From NCBI RefSeq assembly GCF_017873135.1, contig NZ_JAGGJV010000006.1, forward strand, positions 372,001-436,000: a DNA stretch of 64,000 bases. Reading direction: 5' to 3'. The position numbers were made by a program, and so were the translations under genes. This document shows positions 28,132 to 39,976 of this stretch, piece after piece (position 1 is the first letter of the stretch; the number at the start of each line of letters is the position of its first letter). This DNA comes from Rhizobium herbae. Lineage in GTDB: Bacteria; Pseudomonadota; Alphaproteobacteria; Rhizobiales; Rhizobiaceae. The notes under the pieces are model-generated. The model did not search any database, had not been told where the DNA came from, and was given only the letters and a program-made list of their open reading frames with translations.

Positions 28132-29019
28132 ATGGTTCGAAGCACATACGAAAAGCGCGTTGCGCGGCAGCTCCTGCTGATCCTTTCGCCATCCCTGCTG
28201 CTGCTTTTGGCCTTTGTCATCTATCCCGCCGTCTATTCCGTCTATCTGAGCTTCACCAACGAGGCGCTGACGGGTGCGGCGGCACTCAATCCCCGGTTCG
28301 TCGGCCTGCGCAACTATTCCCGGCTGCTGCATGACGCGAAGTTCTGGAACTCGCTGCTTGTTACTTTCTTCTTCGTCGTCGGGTCGGCGATCATCGGGCA
28401 ATTCGTGCTTGGCCTGATCTCGGCCATCCTGCTGCGCCGGAATCTCGCCTTCAAACAGCTGTTCAGCTCGATCATCCTGTTGCCGAACGCTGCACCCGAA
28501 GTGGTCGCCGGCTTCATGTGGATCTCGATGCTAGCCGGCGGCGAGAATGCGACGCTGTCCCGCATCGTGATGTTCTTCGGCATGACGCCGACCGACTGGC
28601 TGCAGACCTTTCCGCTGACGATGATCATCGTCGTCAACACCTGGCGCGGCATTGCCACCGCGATGATCCTGCTGACGGCGGGCCTCAGTACAATTCCGTC
28701 CGAGGTCTACGAGGCAGCCCGCATGGACGGCGCCAACCCCTCGCAGATCTTCCGGCGGATCACGCTGCCGCTGATGATGCCGACGATCCTGCTCTACATG
28801 CTGATCTCGGCCGTCTCGACCATTGCCGTCTTCGGCCTCGTCTATGCGCTGACGCGCGGCGGGCCGGGCGGAGCGACGGAGGTCATCAGCATCTATATCT
28901 ACAATCAATCCTTTACCGCCTTCCAGCTGGGCTATGGCGCTGCCGTCGCGGTGGTGGCGCTGGCCATCTCGCTGGTGCTGGGCATCGCCTATGTGCGCGC
29001 CATGAAAGTGCAGCTCTGA
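28132..29019 (+). CDS. ABC sugar importer, permease (MalF type)
   Basis: A 295-residue permease with six predicted membrane segments. The EAA coupling loop is visible (EVYEAARMDGANPSQIFRRI followed by TLPLM). It forms the channel with the next gene product and contacts the ATPase. The start is uncertain: ATG 28132 matches the usual family N-terminus, ATG 28117 and ATG 28042 are alternatives, and the last would lie in the intergenic hairpin. It ends directly against the next gene. Confidence 0.9.
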   Translation: MVRSTYEKRVARQLLLILSPSLLLLLAFVIYPAVYSVYLSFTNEALTGAAALNPRFVGLRNYSRLLHDAKFWNSLLVTFFFVVGSAIIGQFVLGLISAILLRRNLAFKQLFSSIILLPNAAPEVVAGFMWISMLAGGENATLSRIVMFFGMTPTDWLQTFPLTMIIVVNTWRGIATAMILLTAGLSTIPSEVYEAARMDGANPSQIFRRITLPLMMPTILLYMLISAVSTIAVFGLVYALTRGGPGGATEVISIYIYNQSFTAFQLGYGAAVAVVALAISLVLGIAYVRAMKVQL

Positions 29020-29934
29020 ATGACGGATTTCGCTCTCGACAAACCCGGGAAATCGCGCCGGCCGGACCTTCTGGCCTATGCGACCCTGTCGCTGATCTCG
29101 GCCTTCTGCGCCGTGCCGTTCTTCTGGGTGCTGCTTGCCTCGCTCGACGGCAATGCGCAGCTATTCCTCAGCTGGCCGCGCGAATGGACGCTCAACAATT
29201 ATGTGCGCGTGTTTGCCGAGGAGGACGGCGCGCGCTGGGTGTTCAACTCGCTGTTCGTTGTCGGCAGCGCGACGCTTTTGGTCATGGTTCTGGCCGGGCT
29301 TGGCGGTTATGCGCTGTCGCGCACGCGGGCCTGGTGGAAGCAGCCGTTTCTCTACGCCATCCTTTTGATCCGGGTGCTGCCGCCGACGGCGCTGGTCGTT
29401 CCGCTCTACAAGATCCTGCTGACGCTCAACAATATCGAGGGCAATCTGGTCCGGATCTTTGTTGGTGGCGACACGGCGCGCGCCATCATGCGCTGGATCG
29501 GCTTCATCGACGGTTATCTCGGCCTGATCCTTGTGCTGGCGACGATGCAGCTGCCGCTGGCGCTGTGGATCATGAAGACCTTCTTCGACGGCCTGCCGCG
29601 CGACTATGAGGAGGCGGCGGTGATGGATGGCGCGACGATGCTGCAGCGGATCCGCCGGGTGCTGATTCCGCTGGCTCTGCCGGGGCTGGCGGCGGCCGGG
29701 CTGTTTGCCTTCATTTCGGCCTGGGGCGATTTCCTCTTGCCGCTGATCCTGTTGTCGTCGCCGGAATTGCAGACCCTGCCGCTCGGCCTGTTCCGCGCCT
29801 TCCTGCGCGTCAACACCATCGACTACGGGTTCCTCGCGGCCCTTGCCTTCATCTACCTGATGCCGGCCGTCATCGCCTTCGGTTTCGCGCGGCGGTTCCT
29901 CGTCCAGACATTCTCAGGCGGCGTCAAGGGATGA
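29020..29934 (+). CDS. ABC sugar importer, permease (MalG type)
   Basis: A 304-residue second permease with six membrane segments. EAA loop: DYEEAAVMDGATMLQRIRRV. The ATG follows the stop codon of the preceding permease without a gap (TGAATG), so translation is coupled. It is the partner of the MalF-type subunit in a heterodimeric carbohydrate (CUT1-like) importer. Confidence 0.92.
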   Translation: MTDFALDKPGKSRRPDLLAYATLSLISAFCAVPFFWVLLASLDGNAQLFLSWPREWTLNNYVRVFAEEDGARWVFNSLFVVGSATLLVMVLAGLGGYALSRTRAWWKQPFLYAILLIRVLPPTALVVPLYKILLTLNNIEGNLVRIFVGGDTARAIMRWIGFIDGYLGLILVLATMQLPLALWIMKTFFDGLPRDYEEAAVMDGATMLQRIRRVLIPLALPGLAAAGLFAFISAWGDFLLPLILLSSPELQTLPLGLFRAFLRVNTIDYGFLAALAFIYLMPAVIAFGFARRFLVQTFSGGVKG

Positions 29935-29961
29935 CGCGGCCAAACGACAAGAGCATTTGAC

Positions 29962-31047
29962 ATGATCAATCTCAGGAACGTCCGAAAATTCTATGGCGCG
30001 CTGGAAGTCATCAAGGGCGTCGATATCACCGTCGAGGATGGAGAATTCGCCGTCTTCGTCGGCCCGAGCGGTTGCGGGAAATCGACGCTGCTTCGGATGA
30101 TCGCCGGGCTCGAGGGCATCGATGAGGGCGACCTGATCCTTAACGGTAAGCGCATCAACGACGTGCCGCCGGACAAGCGCGGCATCGCCATGGTGTTCCA
30201 GTCCTATGCGCTCTATCCGCATATGACGGTGGCCGAGAATATCGGCTTTTCGCTGAGCCTTAAGAAGGTGCCGGTCGCCGAGATCAAGCGGCAGGTCGGC
30301 GACGTCGCGGAAATCCTGCAGCTGACCGATTATCTCGACCGCCGCCCGGCCGCCCTTTCCGGCGGGCAGCGGCAGCGCGTGGCGATCGGCCGGGCGATCA
30401 TCAAGAAGCCGTCGTTGATCCTGTTCGACGAGCCGCTGTCCAATCTCGATTCGGCCCTGCGCGTGCAGATGCGCGCCGAACTGCAACGGCTGCACCGGGA
30501 ACTGAAGGCGACCGTCGTCTACGTCACCCACGACCAGGTGGAGGCGATGACCATGGCGGACCGGATCGTCGTGCTCAACAAGGGCACCGTCGCGCAGGCC
30601 GGCCATCCGATGGACCTCTATCATTCGCCCGACAACGAGTTCGTCGCCACCTTCATCGGCTCGCCGAAGATGAACATTCTGCCGGTAACGCTGTCGCGGC
30701 CGGATGCGGGAAAGCTGCGGCTTGAGAATGCCGATGGTCTTGCGATCTCGCTTGCGGACGGCGGCGCCAATGTCGCTGTAGGCGAGGCGAAGCTCGGCAT
30801 CCGGCCGGAACACCTGAAGGTTTCGCTGGGCGGCCAAGGCGATTTCTCGGCCGAGGTCGTCATCGTCGAGCGATTGGGTGTGGAAACATACCTGGCGGTC
30901 GGTTCGCCGAAGGATCCGATCGTGGTGCGCGCCGAAGGCGACCTTTCCATCCGGCCCGGCGACCGTGTTTCGCTGACGGTCGATCTTTCCGCCTGCCACC
31001 TGTTCGATTCCAACGGCCTGGTCATCCGCCGGCCGCAGACACTCTGA
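29962..31047 (+). CDS. ABC sugar importer, ATP-binding protein (UgpC/MalK type)
   Basis: A 361-residue ATPase. Walker [10 protein letters not shown] near residue 36, Q-loop [11 protein letters not shown], signature LSGGQRQRV, Walker [13 protein letters not shown] and His switch VTHDQ are all present. The C-terminal TOBE/MalK regulatory domain runs from about 240 ([12 protein letters not shown]). It energises the import of the sugar recognised by the SBP at 26737. Confidence 0.94.
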   Translation: MINLRNVRKFYGALEVIKGVDITVEDGEFAVFVGPSGCGKSTLLRMIAGLEGIDEGDLILNGKRINDVPPDKRGIAMVFQSYALYPHMTVAENIGFSLSLKKVPVAEIKRQVGDVAEILQLTDYLDRRPAALSGGQRQRVAIGRAIIKKPSLILFDEPLSNLDSALRVQMRAELQRLHRELKATVVYVTHDQVEAMTMADRIVVLNKGTVAQAGHPMDLYHSPDNEFVATFIGSPKMNILPVTLSRPDAGKLRLENADGLAISLADGGANVAVGEAKLGIRPEHLKVSLGGQGDFSAEVVIVERLGVETYLAVGSPKDPIVVRAEGDLSIRPGDRVSLTVDLSACHLFDSNGLVIRRPQTL

Positions 31048-31063
31048 AACCATCGAGGACATC

Positions 31064-31801
31064 ATGAAGACCAAGGTTACCATCTGGAACGAGGGCCGCC
31101 ACGAGCAGGTTCACAAAGCCGTCCAGGACATCTATCCCGACCGGATCGACGGCGCGATCGCCGCCGGCATCGCCCATCCGGATTTCGACATCCGCCGTGG
31201 CACGCTCGATGATCCCGATGAGGGCCTGCCGGACAGCGTACTCAACGACACGGATGTGCTGCTCTGGTGGGGACACATGGCGCATGAGGAGGTCAGCGAC
31301 GGGCTGATCGACCGCATCCAGCAGCGCGTGCTGAAGGGCATGGGGCTGGTCGTGCTGCATTCCGGTCACCACTCGAAACTGTTTCGCCGGCTGATGGGTA
31401 CCAACGCCAATCTCTCCTGGCGGGAAAAGCCGGAGGGCGATCTTGAGCGCGTCTGGGTGATCAATCCGTCGCACCCGATCGCCGAGGGCCTGCCGCCGTT
31501 CTTCGAGATCAATGCGTCCGAAATGTACGGCGAGCCCTTCGATATTCCGCAGCCGGACGAACTGATCTTCCTGTCCTGGTATTCCGGCGGCGAAGTGTTC
31601 CGCAGCGGCTGCACCTTCCAGCGCGGCAGGGGCCGCATCTTCTACTTCAGCCCCGGCCACGAGACGTTCCCCATCTATCACGACAAAAACGTGCACCGGG
31701 TGATTTCCAACGGCATCCGTTGGGTGAAGCAGGCGCATACGGACGGCCGCATTCTGGAAAACTGGCACCGTGCCGAGCCGATTCATAAGCGTCCGGATTG
31801 A
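31064..31801 (+). CDS. ThuA family protein (trehalose-utilization type)
   Basis: A 245-residue ThuA-like protein with a class I glutamine amidotransferase-like fold. Signs are VTIWNEGRHEQ at the N-terminus, DTDVLLWWGHMAHEEV, and GMGLVVLHSGHHSKLFRRLMG at about residues 85-105. The C-terminal segment is GRIFYFSPGHETFPIYHD. ThuA proteins take part in disaccharide metabolism in rhizobia, with ThuB of the Gfo/Idh/MocA family. The divergent oxidoreductase at 25529 could be the functional partner here. It is 16 bases after the ATPase gene and is the end of the operon. Confidence 0.88.
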   Translation: MKTKVTIWNEGRHEQVHKAVQDIYPDRIDGAIAAGIAHPDFDIRRGTLDDPDEGLPDSVLNDTDVLLWWGHMAHEEVSDGLIDRIQQRVLKGMGLVVLHSGHHSKLFRRLMGTNANLSWREKPEGDLERVWVINPSHPIAEGLPPFFEINASEMYGEPFDIPQPDELIFLSWYSGGEVFRSGCTFQRGRGRIFYFSPGHETFPIYHDKNVHRVISNGIRWVKQAHTDGRILENWHRAEPIHKRPD

Positions 31802-32090
31802 ACTCGGTTCTCCGCCAGTGCTGAGGTTCGGTTTCCGGCCGGTCCCCAATCATGAGCTGTCAAGTCTGTTACTCGCCCGTCGCGCTCGCCCTTGTGGCGG
31901 GCGTCAGCGTGTTCAAGTCATTGAATATAAAAGATTATTTCAGGAAGGTGGCGCGATTGCGCTGTTGCGGGGTGCGCTCGGTAACGAGGCGAATTTGTCG
32001 GTTTCCCAGAAAGCCGGATATGGGCGCGCAAGATCGATGCGATCCAACGAGATCGTTTCGATGATCACCGGCGCCAATTGAGGCCGGGAT
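31802..32090. other. Gap between ThuA and the TetR gene, no confident gene
   Basis: This 289-base stretch between the convergent ThuA and TetR genes holds an open frame overlapping the ThuA end (31770-32081 +) that I do not recognise. It also holds a GCCCGTC/GGCGGGC-like imperfect hairpin near 31877-31902 that could be a terminator. No other signal was seen. Confidence 0.35.
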
Positions 32091-32783
32091 TTACGCAGTC
32101 CTGAGCGCAGGCGCGTTGGTCTGCGCTGGCGGTGGGGCGTAGGCCCGCATGAACGTGCGCACCGCATTGCGCGCAGCACTTTCCAGTTCTGCTTGCGTTG
32201 GCGTTACGCCAAACAGCGTGCTCATCTGCAGGTCCGCATTGACCAGGGCCAGGAACTGTCTTGCGGCGACATCGAAGTCGTCGATCTGCAACAGGCCCTT
32301 GCGGGAAAGCCGGGAGAGAAGGGCTGCCAGTGCCGTGCCGATCTTGCCAGGCCCATGCTGGCGCCAGGATTCGAACAGATGCGGGTAGCGCTCGCCTTCG
32401 GATAGAACCAGCTTGCGCAGGAATTTGCCATCCTGGTTGCAGATGCAATTGTGGCTGAGGCGCACGGCGAAGGCGGCAAGATCGTCTTCGAGGCTTTCCG
32501 GGTTCTCCGGAAAGCTCGACAGGGTCGAAAACAGCATCGCATTGGCGCGATCCATGACATCCTCGACCACCGCCATGAAGAGATTGTCCTTCTCGCGGTA
32601 GTGGTTGTAGACCGTCTGGCGCGAAACGCAGGCTTCCGAAGCGATTTCGTCGATGCTCGCACCGGCAAAACCCTGGCGGCAGAAGACTTCGGCTGCGGCT
32701 TCCAGAATAGAGAGACGCTTGGCGCATTGGCCGCGCTGGCTGTGTACGGACATCTTGGGAACGGTATCGTTGGGACTTTTCAT
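32091..32783 (-). CDS. TetR family regulator of the adjacent exporter
   Basis: A 230-residue TetR protein. The N-terminal HTH is GASIDEIASEACVSRQTVYNHYREKDNLF; the C-terminal ligand domain has no recognised specificity. ATG 32783 or 32753 (MSVHSQRG) are possible starts. It is divergent from a Bcr/CflA-type exporter. Two dyads in the shared promoter (32811-32828 and 32837-32860) fit binding by a TetR dimer, so it most likely represses the exporter and itself. Confidence 0.9.
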   Translation of the reverse strand: MKSPNDTVPKMSVHSQRGQCAKRLSILEAAAEVFCRQGFAGASIDEIASEACVSRQTVYNHYREKDNLFMAVVEDVMDRANAMLFSTLSSFPENPESLEDDLAAFAVRLSHNCICNQDGKFLRKLVLSEGERYPHLFESWRQHGPGKIGTALAALLSRLSRKGLLQIDDFDVAARQFLALVNADLQMSTLFGVTPTQAELESAARNAVRTFMRAYAPPPAQTNAPALRTA

Positions 32784-32802
32784 GCACAGAAGATAATGCC
32801 TA

Positions 32803-32860
32803 TTGACGTTTTAGACAATGGTGTCTAATTTTACACCTGTGTCCAATTTTATTGACACAG
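32803..32860 (+). promoter_or_regulatory. Exporter promoter with two TetR operator dyads
   Basis: A sigma70-like promoter TTGACG (32803-32808), 17-base spacer and TAATTT (32826-32831) reads towards the exporter. TTAGACA-ATGG-TGTCTAA (32811-32828) is a perfect 7-base dyad placed between -35 and -10. CTGTGTC and GACACAG (32837-32843 and 32854-32860) form a second dyad just downstream. Both share GTGTC/GACAC cores. The geometry is that of simple repression by the divergent TetR regulator. Confidence 0.6.
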
Positions 32861-32984
32861 GCTGCCAAGTGGTTGCGAGTTCCTCCCAAGCGCCGCGCGA
32901 CCGTTTGGCAACGATCACATTGAACCCTCGTGAGAGCAATGCAGCGCCAACCGGATCCGGTTTTGCGCTGCTGTTTTCTGAAAG

Positions 32985-34193
32985 ATGATCACCATGACAT
33001 CCTCTTTTTTCCGCACCGCGCTCATTCTTGGTCTCTTGTCCGCCATCGGTCCCTTTGCCATCGACATGTATCTGCCGGCTTTGCCATCGATCGGGCAGGA
33101 CCTCGGCGCTGAAAACCACATCGTCCAGCTGAGCCTGCTCGCCTTCTTCATCTCATTTGCCCTCTCCCAGCTCGTCTACGGTCCCCTGTCGGACATGTGG
33201 GGACGCAAGGCGCCGCTCTATATCGGCATCGGGATTTTCACTGTCGCCAGCATTGGCTGCGCACTGGCGAGCGATATCGAAACCCTGATCGCCTTCCGCT
33301 TCCTGCAGGGCATCGGCGGTGCCGCCGGCATGGTCATTCCGCGCGCCATCGTCCGCGACATGCATACCGGCGTGCAGGCTGCGCGTCTGATGTCGCTCCT
33401 GATGCTGGTGTTCAGCATTTCGCCCATTCTTGCGCCGCTGACCGGCAGCGCGGTCATCGAGTTCTACGGCTGGCGCGGCGTATTCTGGGCCGTGACGCTT
33501 GCTGCCTTCATCGGCCTGATCCTGCTGGCGACGCAATTGCAGGAAACCCGGCCGAAGGAACACCGCGCCGAAAGCGGCCTGCGCAGCGCGATGGCGGCTT
33601 ATGGTCTGCTGCTTCGGGACAAGAACTTCCTGACACTCACTTTTATCGGCGGCCTCGGCATTTCCAGCTTCCTCGTCTATCTGGCAAACTCGCCCTTCGT
33701 CTTGATCGACTATTACGGTCTGACGCCGACGCAATACAGCTTCGCCTTCTCCATCAATGCCGTGTCGTTCTTCACGGTATCGCAGGCAACCGGCTGGTTC
33801 GGCGAACGCTTCGGCCTTGTCCGTGTCATGCGCATCGCAGTGACCGCTTTCGCGCTCACCATGGCCGCGATGGCCATCGTCATGAGCCTCGGCTTCAACC
33901 AGTTGCCGGTTCTGGCCGCCTTCCTCTTCGTCGGCTACGGCTTCCTTGGTCTGGTCATTCCGACAACGGCGGTGCTTGCCCTGGAAGAGCATGGCGAGAT
34001 TGCCGGTACGGCATCGTCGCTGATGGGCACGCTGCATTTCGTCACTGCCGCGGTTGCGATGGTCGTCGCGTCGGTCTTCTTCGACGGCACGGCCGTCCCG
34101 ATGGCCATGGGCATCGCGCTCTGCGCGGTCGGGGCGCTGCTTCTCACCCAGGCGACCATCGGTCGGCGCCGCGCGGTTGCCGCCGCCGAGTAA
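32985..34193 (+). CDS. Bcr/CflA family MFS drug efflux transporter
   Basis: A 402-residue, 12-TM drug:H+ antiporter. N-terminal motif PFAIDMYLPALPSIGQDL is the Bcr/CflA signature. The MFS loop YGPLSDMWGRKAPLYIGIG follows TM2, and GMVIPRAIVRDM is in TM4-5. Substrates are unknown; relatives export bicyclomycin, chloramphenicol or other small molecules. ATG 32985 or 32994 are possible starts. It is regulated by the divergent TetR gene and is followed by a good intrinsic terminator at 34219. Confidence 0.92.
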   Translation: MITMTSSFFRTALILGLLSAIGPFAIDMYLPALPSIGQDLGAENHIVQLSLLAFFISFALSQLVYGPLSDMWGRKAPLYIGIGIFTVASIGCALASDIETLIAFRFLQGIGGAAGMVIPRAIVRDMHTGVQAARLMSLLMLVFSISPILAPLTGSAVIEFYGWRGVFWAVTLAAFIGLILLATQLQETRPKEHRAESGLRSAMAAYGLLLRDKNFLTLTFIGGLGISSFLVYLANSPFVLIDYYGLTPTQYSFAFSINAVSFFTVSQATGWFGERFGLVRVMRIAVTAFALTMAAMAIVMSLGFNQLPVLAAFLFVGYGFLGLVIPTTAVLALEEHGEIAGTASSLMGTLHFVTAAVAMVVASVFFDGTAVPMAMGIALCAVGALLLTQATIGRRRAVAAAE

Positions 34194-34218
34194 AATCGCC
34201 GGCCATTGATTTTGGACA

Positions 34219-34263
34219 AATTGCCAGGGCCCGGGACAAGCGTTCCGGGCCTTGGCAATTTTA
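34219..34263 (+). terminator. Intrinsic terminator after the exporter gene
   Basis: TTGCCAGGGCCCGGGA and TTCCGGGCCTTGGCAA form a long GC-rich stem with a short loop, followed by TTTT. It ends 26-70 bases after the exporter stop and insulates the nrd control region that follows. Confidence 0.8.
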
Positions 34264-34385
34264 ACAGGCTTCACCGCTGATATCGAGATTGGACGTCGAT
34301 ACGTTTTCAGCCGCGCGACGTCGCAGAGGGGAGGGGCACCGCGTCTTTCCAAAGCCAGCTTCAGCATGACGGCGTTAACTCCCCG

Positions 34386-34394
34386 TTATCCACA
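34386..34394. promoter_or_regulatory. Perfect DnaA box upstream of nrdHIEF
   Basis: TTATCCACA matches the DnaA consensus exactly. It lies about 50 bases upstream of the candidate -35 of the nrd promoter. DnaA boxes regulate nrdAB in E. coli, so a role in coupling ribonucleotide reductase expression to replication initiation is plausible. A single 9-mer can also occur by chance. Confidence 0.5.
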
Positions 34395-34441
34395 AAGCCG
34401 GAAAATTCCGCTCTTCGCGGTATGTTTCCGATAACTACACA

Positions 34442-34478
34442 TTGACGTCACCGTTCCGTCGTATACCATATCTAGTGT
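34442..34478 (+). promoter_or_regulatory. nrd promoter with NrdR-like box over the -10
   Basis: Candidate -35 TTGACG (34442-34447) is followed at 16 bases by TACCAT (34464-34469). ATACCATATCTAGTGT at 34463-34478 matches 13 of 16 positions of the NrdR box as I know it (ACACWATATATWGTGT). It covers the -10, as expected for the NrdR repressor, which senses ATP/dATP. The second box that usually lies about 31 bases away is not convincing here. Confidence 0.5.
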
Positions 34479-34481
34479 TCG

Positions 34482-34672
34482 AGGTTCCTCCGAATCGTAA
34501 GGATCGGAGGCTAAGACGGGAATACGGTGCGCGCTGCCAGTCCGGCGGAGCAATGCCGGAGCTGCCCCCGCAACTGTAAGCGGCGAGCATCTGTCCCATT
34601 TCAAGTCACTGAAGCATGACGCTTCGGGAAGACGGGACAGAAGCGACGACCCGCAAGCCAGGAGACCTGCCT
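34482..34672 (+). promoter_or_regulatory. Cobalamin (B12) riboswitch controlling nrdHIEF
   Basis: All conserved blocks of the cobalamin aptamer are visible in order: GGGAATACGGTGCG, GCTGCCCCCGCAACTGTAAG, GTCACTG, GGGAAGAC, and the B12 box AGCCAGGAGACCTGCC at 34656-34671. A CGGGCGGGG...TGTCCGG segment follows, then a small hairpin AGCGGA/TCCGCT (34722-34738). No clear terminator with a T tract is evident before nrdH 280 bases downstream, so the mechanism is unresolved. When B12 is ample the switch should reduce class Ib reductase synthesis, favouring a B12-dependent class II enzyme encoded elsewhere. Confidence 0.93.
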
Positions 34673-34952
34673 TGAGCGAAAACGTCCACGGGCGGGGTGT
34701 CCGGAAGGTCGCGTGATATGCAGCGGAATGACTCCGCTTTATGTTGCGTTCCTCCGATACCTGCCAAAAGGCTTCGGGGTGAAGGCATGTCAGTCAAACG
34801 CATTCGCAGACCAGGAGACGCGGGATCGCGATTGACGGCGTACGCCTAGTCCATTCGCCAGCGCGACATTGAGAACAACACGATCGGATCCGCGTGCAGC
34901 GGCTCGGAACCCTTTCGTGCGCCCATTTTCATCACAGACAACGAGGAACGAC

Positions 34953-35174
34953 ATGAGCATTACCGTCTACAGCAAGCCTGCCTGCGTCCAGTGCACCGCG
35001 ACCTATCGCGCGCTCGAGCGCAGCGGCATCGACTACCGGGTCATCGACATTTCCAGCGACGAGGACGCCTTTGCAACCGTGGTCGGTCTTGGCTACCAGC
35101 AGGTGCCGGTGGTGGTGGCCGGGCTGGACCATTGGGCCGGCTTCAGGCCGGACAAGATCAGCGCGCTGTCCTGA
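34953..35174 (+). CDS. nrdH: NrdH glutaredoxin-like redoxin
   Basis: A 73-residue redoxin with active site CVQC at about residues 11-14 (SKPACVQCTATYRAL). C-terminal WAGFRPDKISAL is a NrdH signature. It reduces the class Ib ribonucleotide reductase NrdE. Start chosen at 34953, with GAGGAA upstream; the frame extends to 34869 without family similarity. First gene of nrdHIEF, behind the B12 riboswitch. Confidence 0.95.
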   Translation: MSITVYSKPACVQCTATYRALERSGIDYRVIDISSDEDAFATVVGLGYQQVPVVVAGLDHWAGFRPDKISALS

Positions 35175-35578
35175 TCGCGCAGGTGCCAAGCGATGGGCCT
35201 GATCGTCTATTATTCCAGCCTTTCGGAAAACACCCATCGCTTTGTCGCCAAGCTCGGACTGCGCGTGGCCCGCATTCCCGTCAGCACTGGCGATGCGCCG
35301 CCGGACGTGCGTGAGCCCTTCGTCCTCATTCTGCCGACCTACTGCGGCGATGACGGCAAGGGAGCCGTTCCCAAACAGGTGATCCGCTTCCTCAACGACG
35401 CGGACAACCGGTCTCTCATCCGGGGCGTGATCGCAGCCGGCAACAGCAATTTCGGCGAGACGTTCGGTCTCGCGGGCGATGTGATCTCCAGGAAGTGCCA
35501 GGTGCCGTACCTCTACAGGTTCGAGCTGCTGGGCACGGAGGAAGATGTCGCCAATGTCATCAACGGATTGGAACGATT

Positions 35579-38756
<3,178 letters not shown>

Positions 38757-38857
38757 GCGGGGGATTGTGCCTTTGCCATGGGACGCTGGATATTTCCTGA
38801 CCAGCCCCTATTCTCCCAACCGGATCCGATGATGCGGACCGGAAATGGAGGACGCAG

Positions 38858-39652
38858 ATGACAGGCCAACAGGGGCTATGGGACGGGATCAGGATTGCCG
38901 ATCTCGATGGAAAGGCAGTTCTGATCACCGGTGCTTCGACAGGCATCGGGGCTGCGCTGGTCCGCGCCTTCGCAGCGCAGGGCACCAAGGTGGCGATCCA
39001 CTACAACGAGAGCCGGCAGGCAGCGATGGACTTGCTTGCCGAGGTAGAGGGCTCCGGCGGCACGGCGGTTCTGGTGCAGGGCGACGTCTCGGCCGATGGC
39101 GTGACGGAACGGGTGGTCGGGGAGGCCGCCAGTCACTTCGGCCGCCTCGATGGATTGATCAACAATGCCGGCGGCATGCTCGGTCGCGTCTCAACGGCCG
39201 AGATGAGCGATGCGCATTACGAGCGGGTGATGGACCTCAATGCCCGCTCCGTGCTGGCGGCGACCAGGGCGGCGCATCCGTGGCTGAAGAGACAGGGCGG
39301 CTTCATCATCAACACGACATCGATCGCCGCCCGCAACGGCGGCGGCGGCGGGGCGATCCTCTACGCTGCCTCCAAGAGCTTCGTATCGACGATCACGCGC
39401 GGGCATGCCAAGGAATTCGCCGGCGACGACATCCGCGTCAATGCGGTGGCGCCGGGCGTTATCGCGACGCCATTTCATGATCGTTACACCAGCCCCGAAA
39501 TGCTGGACGCGCAACGGAAAACGGTTCCCATGGGTCGCGTCGGCACGCCGGAAGAGTGCGTCGGCACCTATCTGTTCCTCGCATCCCCGACGCTGTCCGG
39601 CTACATCACCGGCCAGATCATCGAGGTCAATGGCGGCCAGTTGATGCCGTAG
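38858..39652 (+). CDS. Short-chain dehydrogenase/reductase
   Basis: A 264-residue classical SDR. The cofactor motif TGASTGIGAALVRAF is near residue 26 and NNAGG near 105. The catalytic Ser and YxxxK are in NTTSIAARNGG...LYAASKSFVSTITRG. C-terminal GYITGQIIEVNGGQLMP is typical of 3-oxoacyl-ACP-reductase-like or sugar SDRs. The substrate is unknown. It lies between the nrd operon and the second B12 riboswitch, 101 bases after nrdF. It may be read through from nrdF, with no mechanistic link evident. Confidence 0.9.
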   Translation: MTGQQGLWDGIRIADLDGKAVLITGASTGIGAALVRAFAAQGTKVAIHYNESRQAAMDLLAEVEGSGGTAVLVQGDVSADGVTERVVGEAASHFGRLDGLINNAGGMLGRVSTAEMSDAHYERVMDLNARSVLAATRAAHPWLKRQGGFIINTTSIAARNGGGGGAILYAASKSFVSTITRGHAKEFAGDDIRVNAVAPGVIATPFHDRYTSPEMLDAQRKTVPMGRVGTPEECVGTYLFLASPTLSGYITGQIIEVNGGQLMP

Positions 39653-39713
39653 GCGGGAAGGGCGGTGCTCCCGTCTTGACGCCGCCGCCGTGCTCGGACT
39701 AAGTGAGATCAGA

Positions 39714-39924
39714 CGGTTCCCCGATGGATGACTTCGAGGGGATTAATAGGGAACACGGTGCGGAAGACCCAACAGGGACCAAGACCGTGGCTGCCCCCGC
39801 AACTGTAAGCGGATTGCCGATCGCCCCTGTGGCGCTTCCTTGAAGCGCCATGCCACTGCGAACCCCACGGGTTTTTCGGGAAGGCAGGCGAAAGACAGAT
39901 ATCCGCGAGCCAGGAGACCTGCCG
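39714..39924 (+). promoter_or_regulatory. Cobalamin (B12) riboswitch controlling the corrinoid importer
   Basis: Conserved blocks in order: GGTTCCCC, GGGAACACGGTGCGG, GGCTGCCCCCGCAACTGTAAG, GCCACTG, GGGAAGGC, and B12 box AGCCAGGAGACCTGCC at 39908-39923. A hairpin CCGGGC/GCCCGG (39946-39963) sits directly before the SD of a 22-codon ORF. That arrangement suggests translational control: B12-bound aptamer favours sequestering the SD. The distal target is the ABC importer at 40192-43051. Confidence 0.94.
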
Positions 39925-39945
39925 TCGAAAGCAACATCCAACTTC

Positions 39946-39963
39946 CCGGGCGGGGTTGCCCGG
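39946..39963 (+). promoter_or_regulatory. Hairpin between the B12 riboswitch and the 22-codon ORF
   Basis: CCGGGC and GCCCGG form a 6-base stem with loop GGGGTT. It ends 3 bases before the ACAGGAG SD of the small ORF and is a candidate expression platform of the riboswitch. A closely similar segment (CGGGCGGGGTGTCCGG) follows the first riboswitch. Confidence 0.45.
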
Positions 39964-39976
39964 AACAGGAGCCATC

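Noticed and set aside
31770..32081. 103-codon frame after ThuA on the plus strand
   Set aside because: It overlaps the end of ThuA, lacks an SD and has no recognised family. It may be a remnant but cannot be supported as a gene.
38757..38857. Terminator between nrdF and the SDR gene
   Set aside because: No convincing stem with a T tract in this gap; read-through cannot be excluded.
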